From Haemophilus aegyptius (GTDB lineage Bacteria > Pseudomonadota > Gammaproteobacteria > Enterobacterales > Pasteurellaceae), in assembly GCF_900475885.1 (NCBI RefSeq), contig NZ_LS483429.1, forward strand, positions 1,302,001 to 1,366,000: a stretch of 64,000 nt of DNA, written 5' to 3'. Positions within the stretch are counted from its first letter, which is position 1. Every line of letters starts with the position of its first letter. The position numbers were made by a program, and so were the translations under genes. Positions 19,356 through 30,415 of the stretch are shown here, piece by piece. The notes under the pieces are model-generated. The model saw only the letters and a list, made by a program, of their open reading frames with translations, was not told the DNA's origin and searched no databases.

Positions 19356-20399
19356 ATGTTACAAGAAATTGAATTAAAATTGGCGATTTCGCCACAAATA
19401 GGTATTGAATTGCCACAATATCTTGCAAAATTTACGATTTTAGAACATCAAAATTTATTTTTGGGTAACACCTATTATGATTATCCCGATCATTTTCTTG
19501 CTAAACAAAAAATGGGGTTGCGTATTCGTCAAGAAGATCAAGAACTTACATTAACGCTTAAAACTAACGGCAAAGTTGTTGGTGGATTGCATAGTCGCCC
19601 AGAATATAATTTACCATTAACCGAAAAAGAAACGCCAACCAATGCCCAATTAAGAGTACTTTATCCTTTTGAACAATTACCTAGCTCTACACTACAACCT
19701 ATTTTCTCCACAGATTTTAACCGCACTTTTTGGTTAGTTGAATTTCAACAATCTAAAATTGAAGTGGCATTCGATCAAGGCAAAATTATTGCAGGCGAAT
19801 ATGAACAGCCTATTTGTGAAATTGAATTTGAATTAAAATCTGGCAATGTGCAGGATCTTTTTGATTTTGTGGAAACTTTGCCTTTCGAAAGAGATATTTA
19901 TTTTAGTAGCGCAAGTAAAGCGAAGCGTGGTTATTTGCTGGGCTCAAAACAATTTTTAACAGATTGGCTCAATAAATGGCGTGATTTCTTAAAAGAAGAA
20001 CGAGAAAGTGCGGTAGATTTTTGTACAAAATTTAATTCTGTGTTGAAAATGGAACAGAAACTTTTGGAAGAAACCTTATCATTTTCTCCCACACTTTTTA
20101 GCCAAGATTTTATGAAAACAGTGGAGCGAGTCGGGGCATTTTTTAATCTTTATCATTATTATGATGAAAATGGGAAAATCTTAGAAGCAGTGGCAACAGA
20201 GAAACAAGAAGAAACTTGCTTACCAGCTTTGTTAGAAAGCAATCAGAAAATCTTTGTTGAAATTCGTGATTTGATTCGTTTTCACAGTGAAACGAAAGAC
20301 AATGAAAAAACTATTGAAAAATTGACCGCACTTTTGAAAAGTCGAGTTTATTTTGAGCGAATGATCAAATTAATGGAATTATCTTATGACCTAGGGTAG
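19356..20399 (+). CDS. CYTH-domain protein, probable inorganic triphosphatase (YgiF-like)
   Basis: A protein of 347 residues from the ATG at 19356 (GGAGA six bases upstream). The CYTH signature ExExK is at residues 4-8 (EIELK), followed by the tunnel-domain strands (GLRIRQEDQELTLTLK, CEIEFELK, SKAKRGY). The C-terminal part, about 210-347, is helical but lacks the His pattern of a full CHAD domain. E. coli YgiF hydrolyses tripolyphosphate; the same is likely here. Rd HI1598 from memory. Confidence 0.82.
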   Translation: MLQEIELKLAISPQIGIELPQYLAKFTILEHQNLFLGNTYYDYPDHFLAKQKMGLRIRQEDQELTLTLKTNGKVVGGLHSRPEYNLPLTEKETPTNAQLRVLYPFEQLPSSTLQPIFSTDFNRTFWLVEFQQSKIEVAFDQGKIIAGEYEQPICEIEFELKSGNVQDLFDFVETLPFERDIYFSSASKAKRGYLLGSKQFLTDWLNKWRDFLKEERESAVDFCTKFNSVLKMEQKLLEETLSFSPTLFSQDFMKTVERVGAFFNLYHYYDENGKILEAVATEKQEETCLPALLESNQKIFVEIRDLIRFHSETKDNEKTIEKLTALLKSRVYFERMIKLMELSYDLG

Positions 20400-20503
20400 G
20401 TATACCCTAGGCTAATCTCAGTGTTACCCCGTTGGGGTAGTTTGGTGTTCCCCAAAGGGGAACTACTATAACTATAATTAACCGTGGGTATACTTACCCA
20501 CGG
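20390..20503 (+). repeat. four consecutive hairpins between the CYTH gene and radA
   Basis: Within 114 bp lie four perfect stems: CCTAGGGTA/TACCCTAGG (20390-20398 with 20403-20411, overlapping the CYTH stop), TACCCC/GGGGTA (20425-20439), GTTCCCC/GGGGAAC (20447-20463) and CCGTGGGTA/TACCCACGG (20482-20503). None has a T-run, so this is not an ordinary terminator. It sits 31 bp before radA and could be a structured leader or an inserted repeat. Confidence 0.7.
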
Positions 20504-20534
20504 GAAGTTATCTACGGCAAATACGGAGAATAAA

Positions 20535-21911
20535 ATGGCTAAAGCCCCGAAAACAGCTTATGTATGTAACGATTGTGGTGCGGAGTTTTCTCGTTGGCAA
20601 GGGCAATGTTCCGCTTGTAAAGCGTGGAATACAATCACGGAAGTGCGCTTAATTTCCACGGCAAAATCAAAAAATGATCGTTTTAGTGGCTATGCGGGGG
20701 AAACTCAGGCAAAAATTCAAACGCTCTCTGAAATTAGTTTGCAAGAAACGCCTCGTTTTTCCAGTGGCTTTAATGAATTGGATCGCGTACTTGGTGGCGG
20801 GATCGTACCGGGGAGTGCGATTTTAATTGGTGGGCATCCTGGAGCAGGGAAAAGTACATTGTTACTACAGGTTATGTGTGGTTTGGCAAAAAACATGACC
20901 GCACTTTATGTAACGGGAGAGGAATCATTACAACAGGTTGCGATGCGCGCAAGCCGATTGGGATTGCCAAATGATCAATTAAAAATGTTGTCAGAAACCT
21001 CTGTGGAACAGATTTGTAATTTGGCGGATCAATTAAAACCGCAAATTATCGTGGTAGATTCTATCCAAGTAATGCATTTGGCAGATATTCAATCATCGCC
21101 AGGCAGTGTAGCTCAAGTGCGTGAATGTGCTTCTTTCCTCACTCGTTATGCGAAAACTCGCCAAGTGGCGATTATTATGGTTGGACACGTTACGAAAGAC
21201 GGAACCCTTGCAGGGCCTAAAGTGTTAGAGCATGCCATTGACTGTTCATTGTTATTAGAAGGCGAAGCCGATTCTCGTTATCGTACTTTGCGTAGCCATA
21301 AAAACCGTTTTGGTGCAGTCAATGAATTAGGTGTATTTGGAATGACAGAGCAGGGTTTGCGCGAAGTGAAAAATCCATCGGCGATCTTTTTAAGTCGTGG
21401 TGATGAGATTACATCGGGCAGCTCCGTTATGGTGCTTTGGGAGGGTACTCGTCCTCTTTTAGTGGAAATTCAAGCCTTGGTGGATCATTCAATGCTGGCA
21501 AATCCTCGCCGTGTTGCGGTGGGATTAGAGCAAAATCGCTTAGCTCTATTATTGGCGGTGTTACATCGACATGGTGGCTTACAAATGGCGGATCAAGATG
21601 TTTTTGTAAATGTGGTTGGTGGTGTAAAAGTCAGTGAAACCAGTGCGGATTTAGCTTTGTTGCTTGCGTTAATTTCAAGTTTCCGTAATCGCCCTTTGCC
21701 GCAAGATTTAGTGATTTTTGGCGAAGTTGGATTAGCGGGAGAAATTCGTCCTGTGCCAAGTGGACAGGAACGTATTAGCGAGGCTGCAAAACACGGTTTT
21801 AAACGTGCTATTGTTCCTTTTGGTAACAAGCCGAAAAGTGCGGTCGAAAATATGCAGGTTTTTACTGTGAAAAAACTCACGGATGCGCTCGCTGTGTTAG
21901 ATAATTTGTAA
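20535..21911 (+). CDS. radA: RadA, branch-migration ATPase
   Basis: A protein of 458 residues from the ATG at 20535 (ACGGAG upstream); E. coli RadA is 460. The order of parts is zinc finger CNDCG...CSACK (residues 9-28), RecA-like core with Walker A GGHPGAGKST, the RadA-specific KNRFG motif (SHKNRFGAVNELG), and a Lon-protease-like C-terminal domain (LPQDLVIFGEVGLAGEIRPV). It extends D-loops during recombination and supports natural transformation in related bacteria. Confidence 0.97.
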   Translation: MAKAPKTAYVCNDCGAEFSRWQGQCSACKAWNTITEVRLISTAKSKNDRFSGYAGETQAKIQTLSEISLQETPRFSSGFNELDRVLGGGIVPGSAILIGGHPGAGKSTLLLQVMCGLAKNMTALYVTGEESLQQVAMRASRLGLPNDQLKMLSETSVEQICNLADQLKPQIIVVDSIQVMHLADIQSSPGSVAQVRECASFLTRYAKTRQVAIIMVGHVTKDGTLAGPKVLEHAIDCSLLLEGEADSRYRTLRSHKNRFGAVNELGVFGMTEQGLREVKNPSAIFLSRGDEITSGSSVMVLWEGTRPLLVEIQALVDHSMLANPRRVAVGLEQNRLALLLAVLHRHGGLQMADQDVFVNVVGGVKVSETSADLALLLALISSFRNRPLPQDLVIFGEVGLAGEIRPVPSGQERISEAAKHGFKRAIVPFGNKPKSAVENMQVFTVKKLTDALAVLDNL

Positions 21912-21969
21912 AAAAATCATTGTCTACTGAAAATGAAAGGAAAATTCTGTAGAATAGTTGTTCCTTTTT

Positions 21970-22470
21970 ATGAGCAAAGAAATAAAGAAAATGGAAAAAA
22001 AACGAAATAAAGCATTGGATGCGATAGATATAAAAATTCTGAATGAATTACAACGCAACGGTAAGATTTCCAATATCGATTTGTCGAAAAAAGTGGGGCT
22101 TTCGCCAACACCTTGTTTAGAACGAGTTAAACGTTTGGAAAAACAAGGTGTGATTATGGGGTATCGCGCACTGTTAAATCCAGAATTATTGGATGCACCA
22201 TTGTTAGTGATTGTTGAAATTACATTAGTACGGGGTAAGCCCGATGTGTTTGAAGAATTTAATGCAGCGATTCAAGCGTTGGAAGAAATTCAAGAATGCC
22301 ATTTGGTATCGGGCGATTTTGATTATTTATTAAAAACTCGTGTGGCAGATATGGCGGAATACCGAAAATTGCTAGGCACGACATTGTTACGTTTACCAGG
22401 TGTAAATGACACTCGAACTTATGTTGTGATGGAAGAAGTAAAACAAACCAATTTCCTTGTATTGAAATAA
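21970..22470 (+). CDS. lrp: Lrp, leucine-responsive regulatory protein
   Basis: A protein of 166 residues if started at 21970 ([11 protein letters not shown]); the ATG at 21991 is also possible and neither has a strong SD. The winged-helix DNA-binding part ([38 protein letters not shown]) and the RAM/AsnC ligand domain ([31 protein letters not shown]) are nearly identical to E. coli Lrp. It probably controls amino-acid genes such as the ilvIH operon further along this window. One base separates its stop from the ftsK start. Confidence 0.95.
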   Translation: MSKEIKKMEKKRNKALDAIDIKILNELQRNGKISNIDLSKKVGLSPTPCLERVKRLEKQGVIMGYRALLNPELLDAPLLVIVEITLVRGKPDVFEEFNAAIQALEEIQECHLVSGDFDYLLKTRVADMAEYRKLLGTTLLRLPGVNDTRTYVVMEEVKQTNFLVLK

Positions 22471-22471
22471 T

Positions 22472-25240
22472 ATGATTAAACAAATTACAGAACGATTTAC
22501 GCTAAGACAGTATTTAGCGGAATTTTTGCTGGGATTAACCGCACTTTTTGGACTTTATTTGATTGTTGCTTGGTCAAGTTATACGCCCCTTGATAATTCT
22601 TGGGCAACAGCCAGTGCGTATGGAAACACAATTAATAAAGTTGGTTCATTTGGGGCGTGGATAATCGATCTTTTTTTTGTTTTTTTAGGTTATGTTGCCC
22701 ATATTATTCCTTTCACCGCTTTTCTCGTGCCTATTTATTTATTGAAAACAAAAGCAGTTAAACAGCTTTCCTGTACTCGAATTATTTTACGTAGTTTTGG
22801 CTTTATCATGCTGATTATTGGGCTTTGCGTAATGAGTATGTTGTTTTTATCAAGTAATACTTTTTATTTGAGTGGCGGTGTATTGGGCGGATCGCTTGTT
22901 GTAAATTGGTTTTATCCTGTATTAGGTAAATTTGGTTCAATTTTAATTGGTTTTGTGCTTGCTTTAATTGGTTTTATTTTTTGTTCTGGCGCATCGTTAA
23001 TTCGATTAATTGTTGCATTTTATCATTGGCTAACAATGAAAAATGAGCAATCAGAAAATGCTGAGCAAGAAAAATCAACGGAAGAATTAGAGCAAATTGT
23101 GATTGTAAAATCAGATTGTTCAGAAACAGAAAATATAGATCAAAATCATCTCAATGTAGAACAAAATTGTGAAATAGAAACAGTAAAGCTATCCTTAGAA
23201 GCAGAAAATATTTCAATTGGCGAATCTTCATCACATTTAATTAATATTAGCGGGTTAAATCCAGAGGTTTCTATAAAATCAGAATATCAACTCGTGAACG
23301 AAGAGAATGAAAAACCGCAATTTTCTTTTGGGTTTGATTCTGAAAGCTTGCCTAGTGTGAATTTATCGAGTGATTCAGATGAACAAAGGGTAAGCAAAAA
23401 TGATTTTGTCGCAGTTTGGAATAAGCCTGTAAAAACAGTTGTTCAAGAAGATTTAGCAATTAATCAAAGTGCGGATGATTTTACTCAAGTTTCTTTGCTA
23501 ACAAAAGATGAAATGCCAACAGTTTTATTAAGACCCAGTCATGAATCTTTGAATACTGAAATGGTAGATAATCATTTTGCTACTCAAGTTGATGAAAAGG
23601 TAGATTTAGAAAAAGATGGAGTGAAATTTAACCTATCCTTACAGGATGATATGGAAGCCGTTCAATTAGACAAAAATCAAGAGCCTAATTATAAAGGTTA
23701 TAGCGGTAGCTTGATTCATCCTGCATTTCAACAGCAAACAACAAAACGTGAAAAACCGAGTACACCATTACCTAGTTTGGATTTGCTTTTAAAATATCCG
23801 CCAAATGAACAACGCATTACACCAGATGAAATAATGGAAACCTCACAGCGTATTGAACAACAATTACGCAATTTTAATGTAAAAGCCAGCGTAAAAGATG
23901 TGCTTGTTGGTCCTGTTGTTACGCGTTATGAATTAGAATTACAGCCAGGGGTGAAAGCATCAAAAGTCACGAGCATCGATACCGATTTAGCAAGAGCATT
24001 GATGTTTCGTTCTATTCGTGTGGCAGAGGTTATTCCAGGTAAACCTTATATTGGTATTGAAACCCCAAATCTTCATCGTCAAATGGTGCCATTACGTGAT
24101 GTATTAGATAGCAATGAATTCCGTGATAGCAAGGCAACTTTACCTATTGCTTTAGGTAAAGATATTAGTGGCAAACCAGTCATTGTTGATTTAGCAAAAA
24201 TGCCACATTTATTGGTAGCAGGTTCTACGGGATCAGGTAAGTCTGTTGGTGTGAATACGATGATTCTAAGTTTACTTTATCGTGTTCAACCAGAAGATGT
24301 GAAATTTATTATGATTGATCCTAAAGTCGTCGAACTTTCTGTTTATAATGATATTCCGCATTTACTGACACCAGTTGTAACGGATATGAAAAAAGCCGCT
24401 AATTCGTTGCGTTGGTGCGTAGATGAAATGGAACGTCGTTACCAGTTGCTTTCAGCTTTACGCGTACGAAACATTGAAGGCTTTAATGAAAAAATTGATG
24501 AATACGAAGCAATGGGAATGCCTGTGCCAAATCCAATTTGGCGACCGGGAGATACGATGGATGCAATGCCACCAGCGTTGAAAAAATTGAGTTATATTGT
24601 GGTTATTGTCGATGAGTTTGCTGATTTAATGATGGTAGCGGGTAAGCAAATCGAAGAACTGATTGCACGGTTGGCACAAAAAGCGAGAGCTATTGGTATC
24701 CATTTAATTTTAGCCACACAACGCCCCTCTGTGGATGTGATTACTGGTTTAATTAAAGCAAATATTCCAAGTCGCATTGCCTTTACGGTGGCAAGTAAAA
24801 TTGACTCACGTACTATTCTTGATCAAGGTGGCGCTGAGGCTCTTTTAGGTCGTGGAGATATGCTTTATTCTGGACAAGGTTCATCTGATTTAATCCGCGT
24901 ACATGGAGCCTATATGAGTGATGATGAAGTCATCAATATTGCCGATGATTGGCGAGCACGCGGTAAACCTGATTATATTGATGGAATTTTAGAAAGCGCA
25001 GACGATGAGGAAAGTTCAGAAAAAGGGATATCAAGCGGTGGAGAATTAGATCCACTCTTTGATGAAGTAATGGACTTTGTTATTAATACTGGTACAACTT
25101 CAGTATCTTCTATTCAACGTAAATTCAGCGTAGGTTTTAACCGAGCTGCGCGTATTATGGATCAAATGGAAGAACAAGGGATTGTTAGCCCAATGCAAAA
25201 TGGTAAGCGTGAAATTTTATCGCATCGTCCAGAATACTAA
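22472..25240 (+). CDS. ftsK: FtsK, septal DNA translocase
   Basis: A protein of 922 residues. Four membrane helices occupy about residues 15-190. A Gln/Glu/Ser-rich linker (about 190-440) is much shorter than in E. coli. The motor follows, with Walker [12 protein letters not shown] near residue 590 and Walker [15 protein letters not shown] winged-helix gamma domain ([19 protein letters not shown]) at the C-terminus reads KOPS sites. It pumps chromosome termini through the septum and activates XerCD. It is followed by lolA 17 bp downstream, as in E. coli (lrp-ftsK-lolA-rarA). Confidence 0.97.
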   Translation: MIKQITERFTLRQYLAEFLLGLTALFGLYLIVAWSSYTPLDNSWATASAYGNTINKVGSFGAWIIDLFFVFLGYVAHIIPFTAFLVPIYLLKTKAVKQLSCTRIILRSFGFIMLIIGLCVMSMLFLSSNTFYLSGGVLGGSLVVNWFYPVLGKFGSILIGFVLALIGFIFCSGASLIRLIVAFYHWLTMKNEQSENAEQEKSTEELEQIVIVKSDCSETENIDQNHLNVEQNCEIETVKLSLEAENISIGESSSHLINISGLNPEVSIKSEYQLVNEENEKPQFSFGFDSESLPSVNLSSDSDEQRVSKNDFVAVWNKPVKTVVQEDLAINQSADDFTQVSLLTKDEMPTVLLRPSHESLNTEMVDNHFATQVDEKVDLEKDGVKFNLSLQDDMEAVQLDKNQEPNYKGYSGSLIHPAFQQQTTKREKPSTPLPSLDLLLKYPPNEQRITPDEIMETSQRIEQQLRNFNVKASVKDVLVGPVVTRYELELQPGVKASKVTSIDTDLARALMFRSIRVAEVIPGKPYIGIETPNLHRQMVPLRDVLDSNEFRDSKATLPIALGKDISGKPVIVDLAKMPHLLVAGSTGSGKSVGVNTMILSLLYRVQPEDVKFIMIDPKVVELSVYNDIPHLLTPVVTDMKKAANSLRWCVDEMERRYQLLSALRVRNIEGFNEKIDEYEAMGMPVPNPIWRPGDTMDAMPPALKKLSYIVVIVDEFADLMMVAGKQIEELIARLAQKARAIGIHLILATQRPSVDVITGLIKANIPSRIAFTVASKIDSRTILDQGGAEALLGRGDMLYSGQGSSDLIRVHGAYMSDDEVINIADDWRARGKPDYIDGILESADDEESSEKGISSGGELDPLFDEVMDFVINTGTTSVSSIQRKFSVGFNRAARIMDQMEEQGIVSPMQNGKREILSHRPEY

Positions 25241-25257
25241 TTTAAAAGGAAAGTAAA

Positions 25258-25875
25258 ATGAAAAAAACAACCTTAAAATTTGCCGCACTTGCCTTACTTG
25301 GTTTGAGTAGTTTGGCATTGGCTGATGCGGCAAGTGAATTGCAAATGCGTTTAGCTAAAGTCGATGTATTAAGTGCAGAATTTGTGCAAACAGTAACTTC
25401 TGGAAGTGGCAAAAATGTTCAACAAGGAAGTGGCAAACTTCAAATTAAACGCCCAAATTTATTCCGTATGGAGACTAAAACCCCTCAAGAAACCCAGATT
25501 ATTTCTGATGGTAAAACCTTATGGTTCTACGATCCATTTGTGCAACAAGTGACCGCACAATGGGTAAAAAATGCGGTAAATAATACTCCTTTTGTTTTGC
25601 TTACCAGCAATGATAATAGCCATTGGCATCAATATACGGTAACACAACAATCGGATACCTTTGTGTTAAAACCAACCTTATCCACAAGCAACATTAAGCA
25701 ATTTGATATTCGTGTTGATGCTAATGGAATATTGCGAAATTTCAGTACGACAGAGAAAGATGGGCAAACCAATCTTTATGTTTTACGTAATATTACGAAT
25801 CAAACCTTGTCTGATAGCTTGTTCCAATTCAAGCCAGAAAAAGGCGTTGAAGTGGATGACCAACGTAAAAAATAA
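25258..25875 (+). CDS. lolA: LolA, periplasmic lipoprotein carrier
   Basis: A protein of 205 residues. The signal peptide ends near LALA-DAAS. The body ([54 protein letters not shown]) is the half-barrel LolA fold that ferries lipoproteins from LolCDE to LolB. It is in the middle of the ftsK-lolA-rarA unit with AAGGAAAG before the ATG. Confidence 0.96.
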   Translation: MKKTTLKFAALALLGLSSLALADAASELQMRLAKVDVLSAEFVQTVTSGSGKNVQQGSGKLQIKRPNLFRMETKTPQETQIISDGKTLWFYDPFVQQVTAQWVKNAVNNTPFVLLTSNDNSHWHQYTVTQQSDTFVLKPTLSTSNIKQFDIRVDANGILRNFSTTEKDGQTNLYVLRNITNQTLSDSLFQFKPEKGVEVDDQRKK

Positions 25876-25936
25876 CAAGTGATTATTTTAAATAAGGGCG
25901 TAGAAATACGCCCTTCAATTTTGTGAGAAATAAAAA

Positions 25937-27277
25937 ATGTCTAACCTCAATTTTGATTTTGCCGAAAATGATTTTCGCCCACTGGCGGCAAGAATGCGCC
26001 CAACAAATCTAGAACAATATTTTGGGCAAAGCCATTTAATTGGCGAGGGCAAGCCACTGCGGAAAGCTATCCAAGCTGGCCATATTCATTCAATGATTTT
26101 GTGGGGTCCACCAGGTACGGGGAAAACAACCCTTGCAGAAATCATAGCACAACGTATTAATGCGGAAGTAGAGCGAATTTCTGCGGTGACGAGTGGTATC
26201 AAAGAAATTCGTGAAGCGATTGAGCGTGCAAAACAAAATCGTCTTGCAGATCGTAAAACTATCTTATTTGTGGATGAAGTCCATCGTTTTAATAAAAGCC
26301 AGCAAGATGCATTTTTACCGCACATTGAAGACGGAACCGTTATTTTTATTGGGGCGACAACAGAAAATCCCTCTTTTGAGCTAAATAATGCGTTGCTTTC
26401 TCGTGCCCGAGTGTATGTGCTGAAATCACTCACAACGGCTGAAATTGAACAAGTTTTGCAGCAAGCTGTAGAAGATCCTGAACGTGGATTGGGTAAAGAG
26501 CGGTTAATTTTAGAAGAGAATTTACTGCAAGTGCTTGCCGAATATGTTAATGGGGATGCACGATTAGCCTTGAATTGCCTCGAATTAATGGTGGATATGG
26601 CAGATGAAACGGAAAATGGAAAGAAAATTGACCGCACTTTATTAAAAGAAGTCTTAGGCGAACGTCAAGCGAGATTTGATAAACAAGGTGATCGTTTCTA
26701 TGATTTAATTTCTGCGCTACATAAATCTGTTCGCGGTTCTGCTCCAGATGCTGCGCTGTATTGGTATGCACGAATTTTGACAGCGGGTGGAGACCCTTTA
26801 TATGTCGTGCGCCGATTACTTGCCATAGCTTCAGAAGATGTGGGAAATGCAGATCCTCGTGCTATGCAAGTCGCATTGGCTGCTTGGGATTGCTTTACTC
26901 GAGTGGGGGCTTATGAAGGGGAGCGAGCCATTGCCCAAGCCATTATCTATCTTGCGGTAGCGCCAAAAAGTAATGCAGTTTATACCGCATTTAACACTGC
27001 GAAACAGCAAGCGAAAGATTTACCTGATTACGATGTTCCACCACATTTACGCAATGCGCCGACTAATTTAATGAAAGAGCTCGGATATGGCACTGAATAT
27101 CGTTATGCTCACGATGAACCTAACGCTTATGCGGCAGGCGAAAATTATTTCCCACTTGAATTAAAAGACACTCAATATTATTTTCCAACGAATAGAGGTA
27201 TGGAAATTCAGATTAAGGAAAAACTAGAACGGTTACGTGAGCAAGATAAAAGTGCGGTGAAAAAACGGTATAAATAA
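25937..27277 (+). CDS. rarA: RarA (MgsA), replication-recombination AAA+ ATPase
   Basis: A protein of 446 residues, close to the E. coli length. Walker [10 protein letters not shown] is near residue 57, Walker B is in [22 protein letters not shown], and sensor 1 [12 protein letters not shown] and the arginine finger in LLSRARVY are present. The C-terminal tetramerisation region ([22 protein letters not shown]) is conserved. It acts at stalled forks. It is last in the lrp-to-rarA unit. Confidence 0.95.
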   Translation: MSNLNFDFAENDFRPLAARMRPTNLEQYFGQSHLIGEGKPLRKAIQAGHIHSMILWGPPGTGKTTLAEIIAQRINAEVERISAVTSGIKEIREAIERAKQNRLADRKTILFVDEVHRFNKSQQDAFLPHIEDGTVIFIGATTENPSFELNNALLSRARVYVLKSLTTAEIEQVLQQAVEDPERGLGKERLILEENLLQVLAEYVNGDARLALNCLELMVDMADETENGKKIDRTLLKEVLGERQARFDKQGDRFYDLISALHKSVRGSAPDAALYWYARILTAGGDPLYVVRRLLAIASEDVGNADPRAMQVALAAWDCFTRVGAYEGERAIAQAIIYLAVAPKSNAVYTAFNTAKQQAKDLPDYDVPPHLRNAPTNLMKELGYGTEYRYAHDEPNAYAAGENYFPLELKDTQYYFPTNRGMEIQIKEKLERLREQDKSAVKKRYK

Positions 27278-27308
27278 TCTTTATTTAGGATTTTTTTAGA
27301 ATGGAATG

Positions 27309-27360
27309 AAAGTGCGGTTAATTTGAAAACTGTTTTGAAATTGACCGCACTCGCACTTTT
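27309..27360. terminator. USS-pair terminator between rarA and aroA
   Basis: AAAGTGCGGTTAATTT and AAATTGACCGCACT form an inverted uptake-signal pair with T-runs nearby on the plus strand, between two converging genes. Confidence 0.75.
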
Positions 27361-27364
27361 TTAC

Positions 27365-28663
27365 TTAATTTTTTAAGCAAATCTTTTCAAATTCATTGAA
27401 GAATGTAGGAAAGGTTTTGGCAGTACATTTGGGATCTAAAATCGTCACTGGTGTGTTTGATAGTGCGATTAGAGAAAAACACATTGCCATACGGTGATCG
27501 TTATAGGTCTCAATATTGGCGTGTTTAAATTGATTGAGTGGAAGCGGTTGAATACGAATAAAATCTTCACCTCCTTCGACTTCTGCACCGATTTTACGTA
27601 GTTCGGTTGCCATTGCTGTTAATCGATCTGTTTCTTTCACACGCCAGTTATAAATATTGCGAATGACGGTTTCGCCGTTGGAAAAAAGTGCGGTGGTTGC
27701 AATCGTCATTGCGGCATCTGGAATGTGGTTCATATCCATATCAATACCATTTAATTCAGCTTGTTCGGCTTGGATAAAATCCTCTCCCCAAGTGATTTTT
27801 GCCCCCATTTTCTCTAATACATCAGCAAATAAACGATCGCCTTGAATTGAGTTTTTGCCAATGCCTGTTACTTTCACTTTTCCTTTAATTGCTCCAGCTG
27901 CAAGAAAGTAAGAGGCTGATGATGCATCGCCTTCTACCAAGTATTTATTAGGCGAAATATAGGATTGATTTCCCTTAACTTGAAATTTTTGGTAGTGATG
28001 ATTTTCAATCTTAACACCAAAATCTCGCATCATTGCAAGGGTAATGTCAATATAGGGTTTAGAGACTAGTTCACCGATAATTTCTATTTCTGTGTCATTT
28101 TCTGCAAGTGGCGCAGACATTAAAAGTGCGGTCAAAAATTGAGATGAAATTGAACCATCAATTTTGACTTTTCCACCTTTTATCCCTTTGTTGCGAATTG
28201 CGAGCGGAGGATAACCCTCATTCTCTAAGTAGCGAATATCTGCACCCGCTTGGCGTAGCGCATCGACCAAATGGAGAATTGGCCGCTCTTTCATACGAGG
28301 TTCACCCGTTAAGATGATTTCGCTTTCGGTTTTTCCTTTTAAGCAAAGTGCTGCGGTTAATGGACGCATTGCAGTCCCAGCATTGCCAAGAAAGAGTGAA
28401 AGATTATTCTGTATATTGAATGCTCCGCCTAATCCCTCTATTTCACAAATAGTTTTATCATCAGACAGTTGATAGCGTACGCCCAATGCTTTGAGGGCGT
28501 TAAGCATATGTCGAATATCATCGCTATCTAATAAATTGGTTACTTTTGTTGTGCCTTTAGCTAAGGCGGCTAAAAGTAATGCGCGATTCGATAAACTTTT
28601 AGAACCTGGTAAATTAATTGTTCCTTCAACCGCACTTATTGGTGCAAGAGTAATTTTTTCCAT
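27365..28663 (-). CDS. aroA: AroA, EPSP synthase
   Basis: A protein of 432 residues of the shikimate pathway that transfers enolpyruvate from PEP to shikimate 3-phosphate. Motifs include [22 protein letters not shown] (shikimate-3-phosphate binding), [13 protein letters not shown] and [19 protein letters not shown] (phosphate-binding), and the catalytic-region DHRMAM. It is class I by these residues. Its start overlaps the purU stop by one base, so the pair is co-transcribed leftward. Confidence 0.97.
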   Translation of the reverse strand: MEKITLAPISAVEGTINLPGSKSLSNRALLLAALAKGTTKVTNLLDSDDIRHMLNALKALGVRYQLSDDKTICEIEGLGGAFNIQNNLSLFLGNAGTAMRPLTAALCLKGKTESEIILTGEPRMKERPILHLVDALRQAGADIRYLENEGYPPLAIRNKGIKGGKVKIDGSISSQFLTALLMSAPLAENDTEIEIIGELVSKPYIDITLAMMRDFGVKIENHHYQKFQVKGNQSYISPNKYLVEGDASSASYFLAAGAIKGKVKVTGIGKNSIQGDRLFADVLEKMGAKITWGEDFIQAEQAELNGIDMDMNHIPDAAMTIATTALFSNGETVIRNIYNWRVKETDRLTAMATELRKIGAEVEGGEDFIRIQPLPLNQFKHANIETYNDHRMAMCFSLIALSNTPVTILDPKCTAKTFPTFFNEFEKICLKN

Positions 28664-29499
28664 TACAACACCACCGTTTTATTTTTATAAACAAAAATTC
28701 TATCGTGTAAAGCGAGATCAAGGGCGCGACTTAACACGGTTTTTTCCACATCACGGCCAGCACGCATCATCGCTTCTGCATTATAAGTATGATCCACATT
28801 AATCACATTTTGCATAATGATTGGGCCTTGATCTAATTCGTTATTAATAAAATGTGCCGTTGCGCCAATAATTTTTACACCGCGTTCATAGGCTTGTTGA
28901 TAAGGCTTGGCACCAATAAAAGCAGGCAAGAATGAATGATGGATATTAATCACTCGATTTGGATAACGCGCGACAAATTCAGGGTTTAGCACACGCATAT
29001 ATTTAGCGAGAACAATATAATCTGGCGTATATTCATCAATTTTTTCTGCCAGTAATTTGTCGTGTTCTACACGGGTTAAGTTTTCGTGGCTAACTAAATG
29101 AAATGGAATATTAAAACGTTCAACAAGTTCACGTAAATTATCGTGATTGCCGATTACGGCTGCAATTTCTACATCAAGCGCACCATAATAATTTTTCATT
29201 AAAATATCGCCGAGGCAGTGAGCTTCTTTGGTGACTAAAATTACAATTCGCTTACGTTGGGTGCCAATTAATCGACAATTCGTTTCTTCGGGTAAGCTAT
29301 ATTTTAGATCTTCTAATAAAGTAGCTTCGTTAAAAATACCTTCCAATTCTGTGCGCATAAAGAAATGTTTGGTTTCAAAATCTACAAATTCATTATTATG
29401 AAGAATATTTAGTTGATGTTTGTAACAAATATTAGTTATTTTTGCGATTAAGCCTTTATCATCAGGGCAATCAGTGAGTAATATTTTTTTTTCGATCAT
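28663..29499 (-). CDS. purU: PurU, formyltetrahydrofolate deformylase
   Basis: A protein of 278 residues from the ATG at 29499 ([13 protein letters not shown]). An ACT domain occupies about residues 5-85, followed by a formyl-transferase-like domain with [18 protein letters not shown], the catalytic His in [10 protein letters not shown], and [23 protein letters not shown]. It hydrolyses 10-formyl-THF to formate for PurT and balances one-carbon pools. A longer in-frame start exists upstream but adds only an unrelated hydrophobic stretch. Confidence 0.94.
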   Translation of the reverse strand: MIEKKILLTDCPDDKGLIAKITNICYKHQLNILHNNEFVDFETKHFFMRTELEGIFNEATLLEDLKYSLPEETNCRLIGTQRKRIVILVTKEAHCLGDILMKNYYGALDVEIAAVIGNHDNLRELVERFNIPFHLVSHENLTRVEHDKLLAEKIDEYTPDYIVLAKYMRVLNPEFVARYPNRVINIHHSFLPAFIGAKPYQQAYERGVKIIGATAHFINNELDQGPIIMQNVINVDHTYNAEAMMRAGRDVEKTVLSRALDLALHDRIFVYKNKTVVL

Positions 29500-29568
29500 A
29501 ATGTTGTGTGCTATGTTTAGATAAAAAAATAGAACCCATAAAATAGGTTCTAGTTTCAAATAGAAAAA

Positions 29569-29973
29569 TTAAATTTCGAAATCAGATAATGATTTACCTT
29601 TGTTCAACGCATTTTGAATTGGGCGTGGTGTGCGACCTTGACCCGTCCAAGTTTTATGCTCGCCATTTTCATCAATAAACGCATATTTTGCAGGGCGTGG
29701 AGCACGTTTTGCTTGAATTGATACAGTTTTTGTGCCAAAAATTTCGTGTAATTCTTCAGGTGTAATACCTTCTTTTTCCATTAATTCTTTATATTTAGCT
29801 AAACGCTCTTTTCGCTCTGTCTCTGCTTTAATTAATTCTGCTTCATTAGCACGTTTTTCTTCGATAGCTGTTTGTAATTTTTCTAGGGCATTTTCTGCTT
29901 GTTCTAACGTTAATTCACGTACAGCAGCACGTAAACTACGAAGATTTGTTAAACCTCTTACTAATTCGTTCAT
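29569..29973 (-). CDS. hns: H-NS nucleoid-associated protein
   Basis: A protein of 134 residues from the ATG at 29973 (MNELVRGLTN). The N-terminal coiled-coil oligomerisation domain spans 1-70. The C-terminal DNA-binding domain has YAFIDENGEHKTWTGQGRTPRPIQ, where the AT-hook-like loop reads QGRTP rather than the usual QGR-T/P order, as in other Pasteurellaceae. It silences AT-rich foreign DNA. It is monocistronic; 29974-30142 upstream is AT-rich and without other genes. Confidence 0.94.
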   Translation of the reverse strand: MNELVRGLTNLRSLRAAVRELTLEQAENALEKLQTAIEEKRANEAELIKAETERKERLAKYKELMEKEGITPEELHEIFGTKTVSIQAKRAPRPAKYAFIDENGEHKTWTGQGRTPRPIQNALNKGKSLSDFEI

Positions 29974-30142
29974 AATAAACCTCAATAAATAACATTAAAT
30001 GTGGGAAAATTTATTTAATAATAGAGAAAATAAAATTTATTGTAAATATCTATTATTAAATAAATGGTCTAAACAGATATATTTTTTTGTGTTTATTTTC
30101 TTTATATTTTTATTCAAGTTTATAAAATTTTTATAAAATCTG

Positions 30143-30171
30143 TTGGCATTTTGTTTGTTTTACGGTAATCT
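30143..30171 (+). promoter_or_regulatory. promoter of the lysine-riboswitch transcript
   Basis: TTGGCA (30143-30148) and TAATCT (30166-30171) are spaced 17 bp. The predicted start near 30178 falls just before the riboswitch. Confidence 0.65.
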
Positions 30172-30184
30172 CTCTAATCACTAC

Positions 30185-30355
30185 AAAAGTAGAGGCGCAA
30201 TTATTATAAGTATTTTTTCAGAGTGGATAACGAAGAAGAAAAAAGAAAGGAATAGTTGCCGAAATCAAATAAAAGTCGTTTTGTTTGGTTGGTGGCGTGC
30301 TCGAAAGGGGCGACACTGTCATAGTTTTTCTGATTAACTATGGAGTGCTACGGTT
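30185..30355 (+). ncRNA. lysine riboswitch (L-box)
   Basis: The leader of the NhaC-type transporter carries the L-box landmarks in order: GTAGAGGCGC at 30189, AGTA, AGAGTGGATAACGAAG, AAAGGAATAGTTGCCGAAAT, GGCGTGCTCGAAAGGGGCGAC, and GGAGTGCTAC closing at 30351. GTAG at the 5' end pairs with CTAC at the 3' end as helix P1, and CATAG/CTATG forms the last helix. I see no clear T-run terminator between it and the start codon at 30416, so control is more likely at translation. Its presence marks the downstream gene as lysine-responsive. Confidence 0.85.
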
Positions 30356-30415
30356 GTTTTGGTCTTATTCTGTCCTGTGCTTTCCGTTCTCTCCATTAAT
30401 TATAGGTATTATTTA

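Noticed and set aside
30143..30337. 64-codon frame upstream of lysW
   Set aside because: It coincides with the lysine riboswitch and has no protein-like character.
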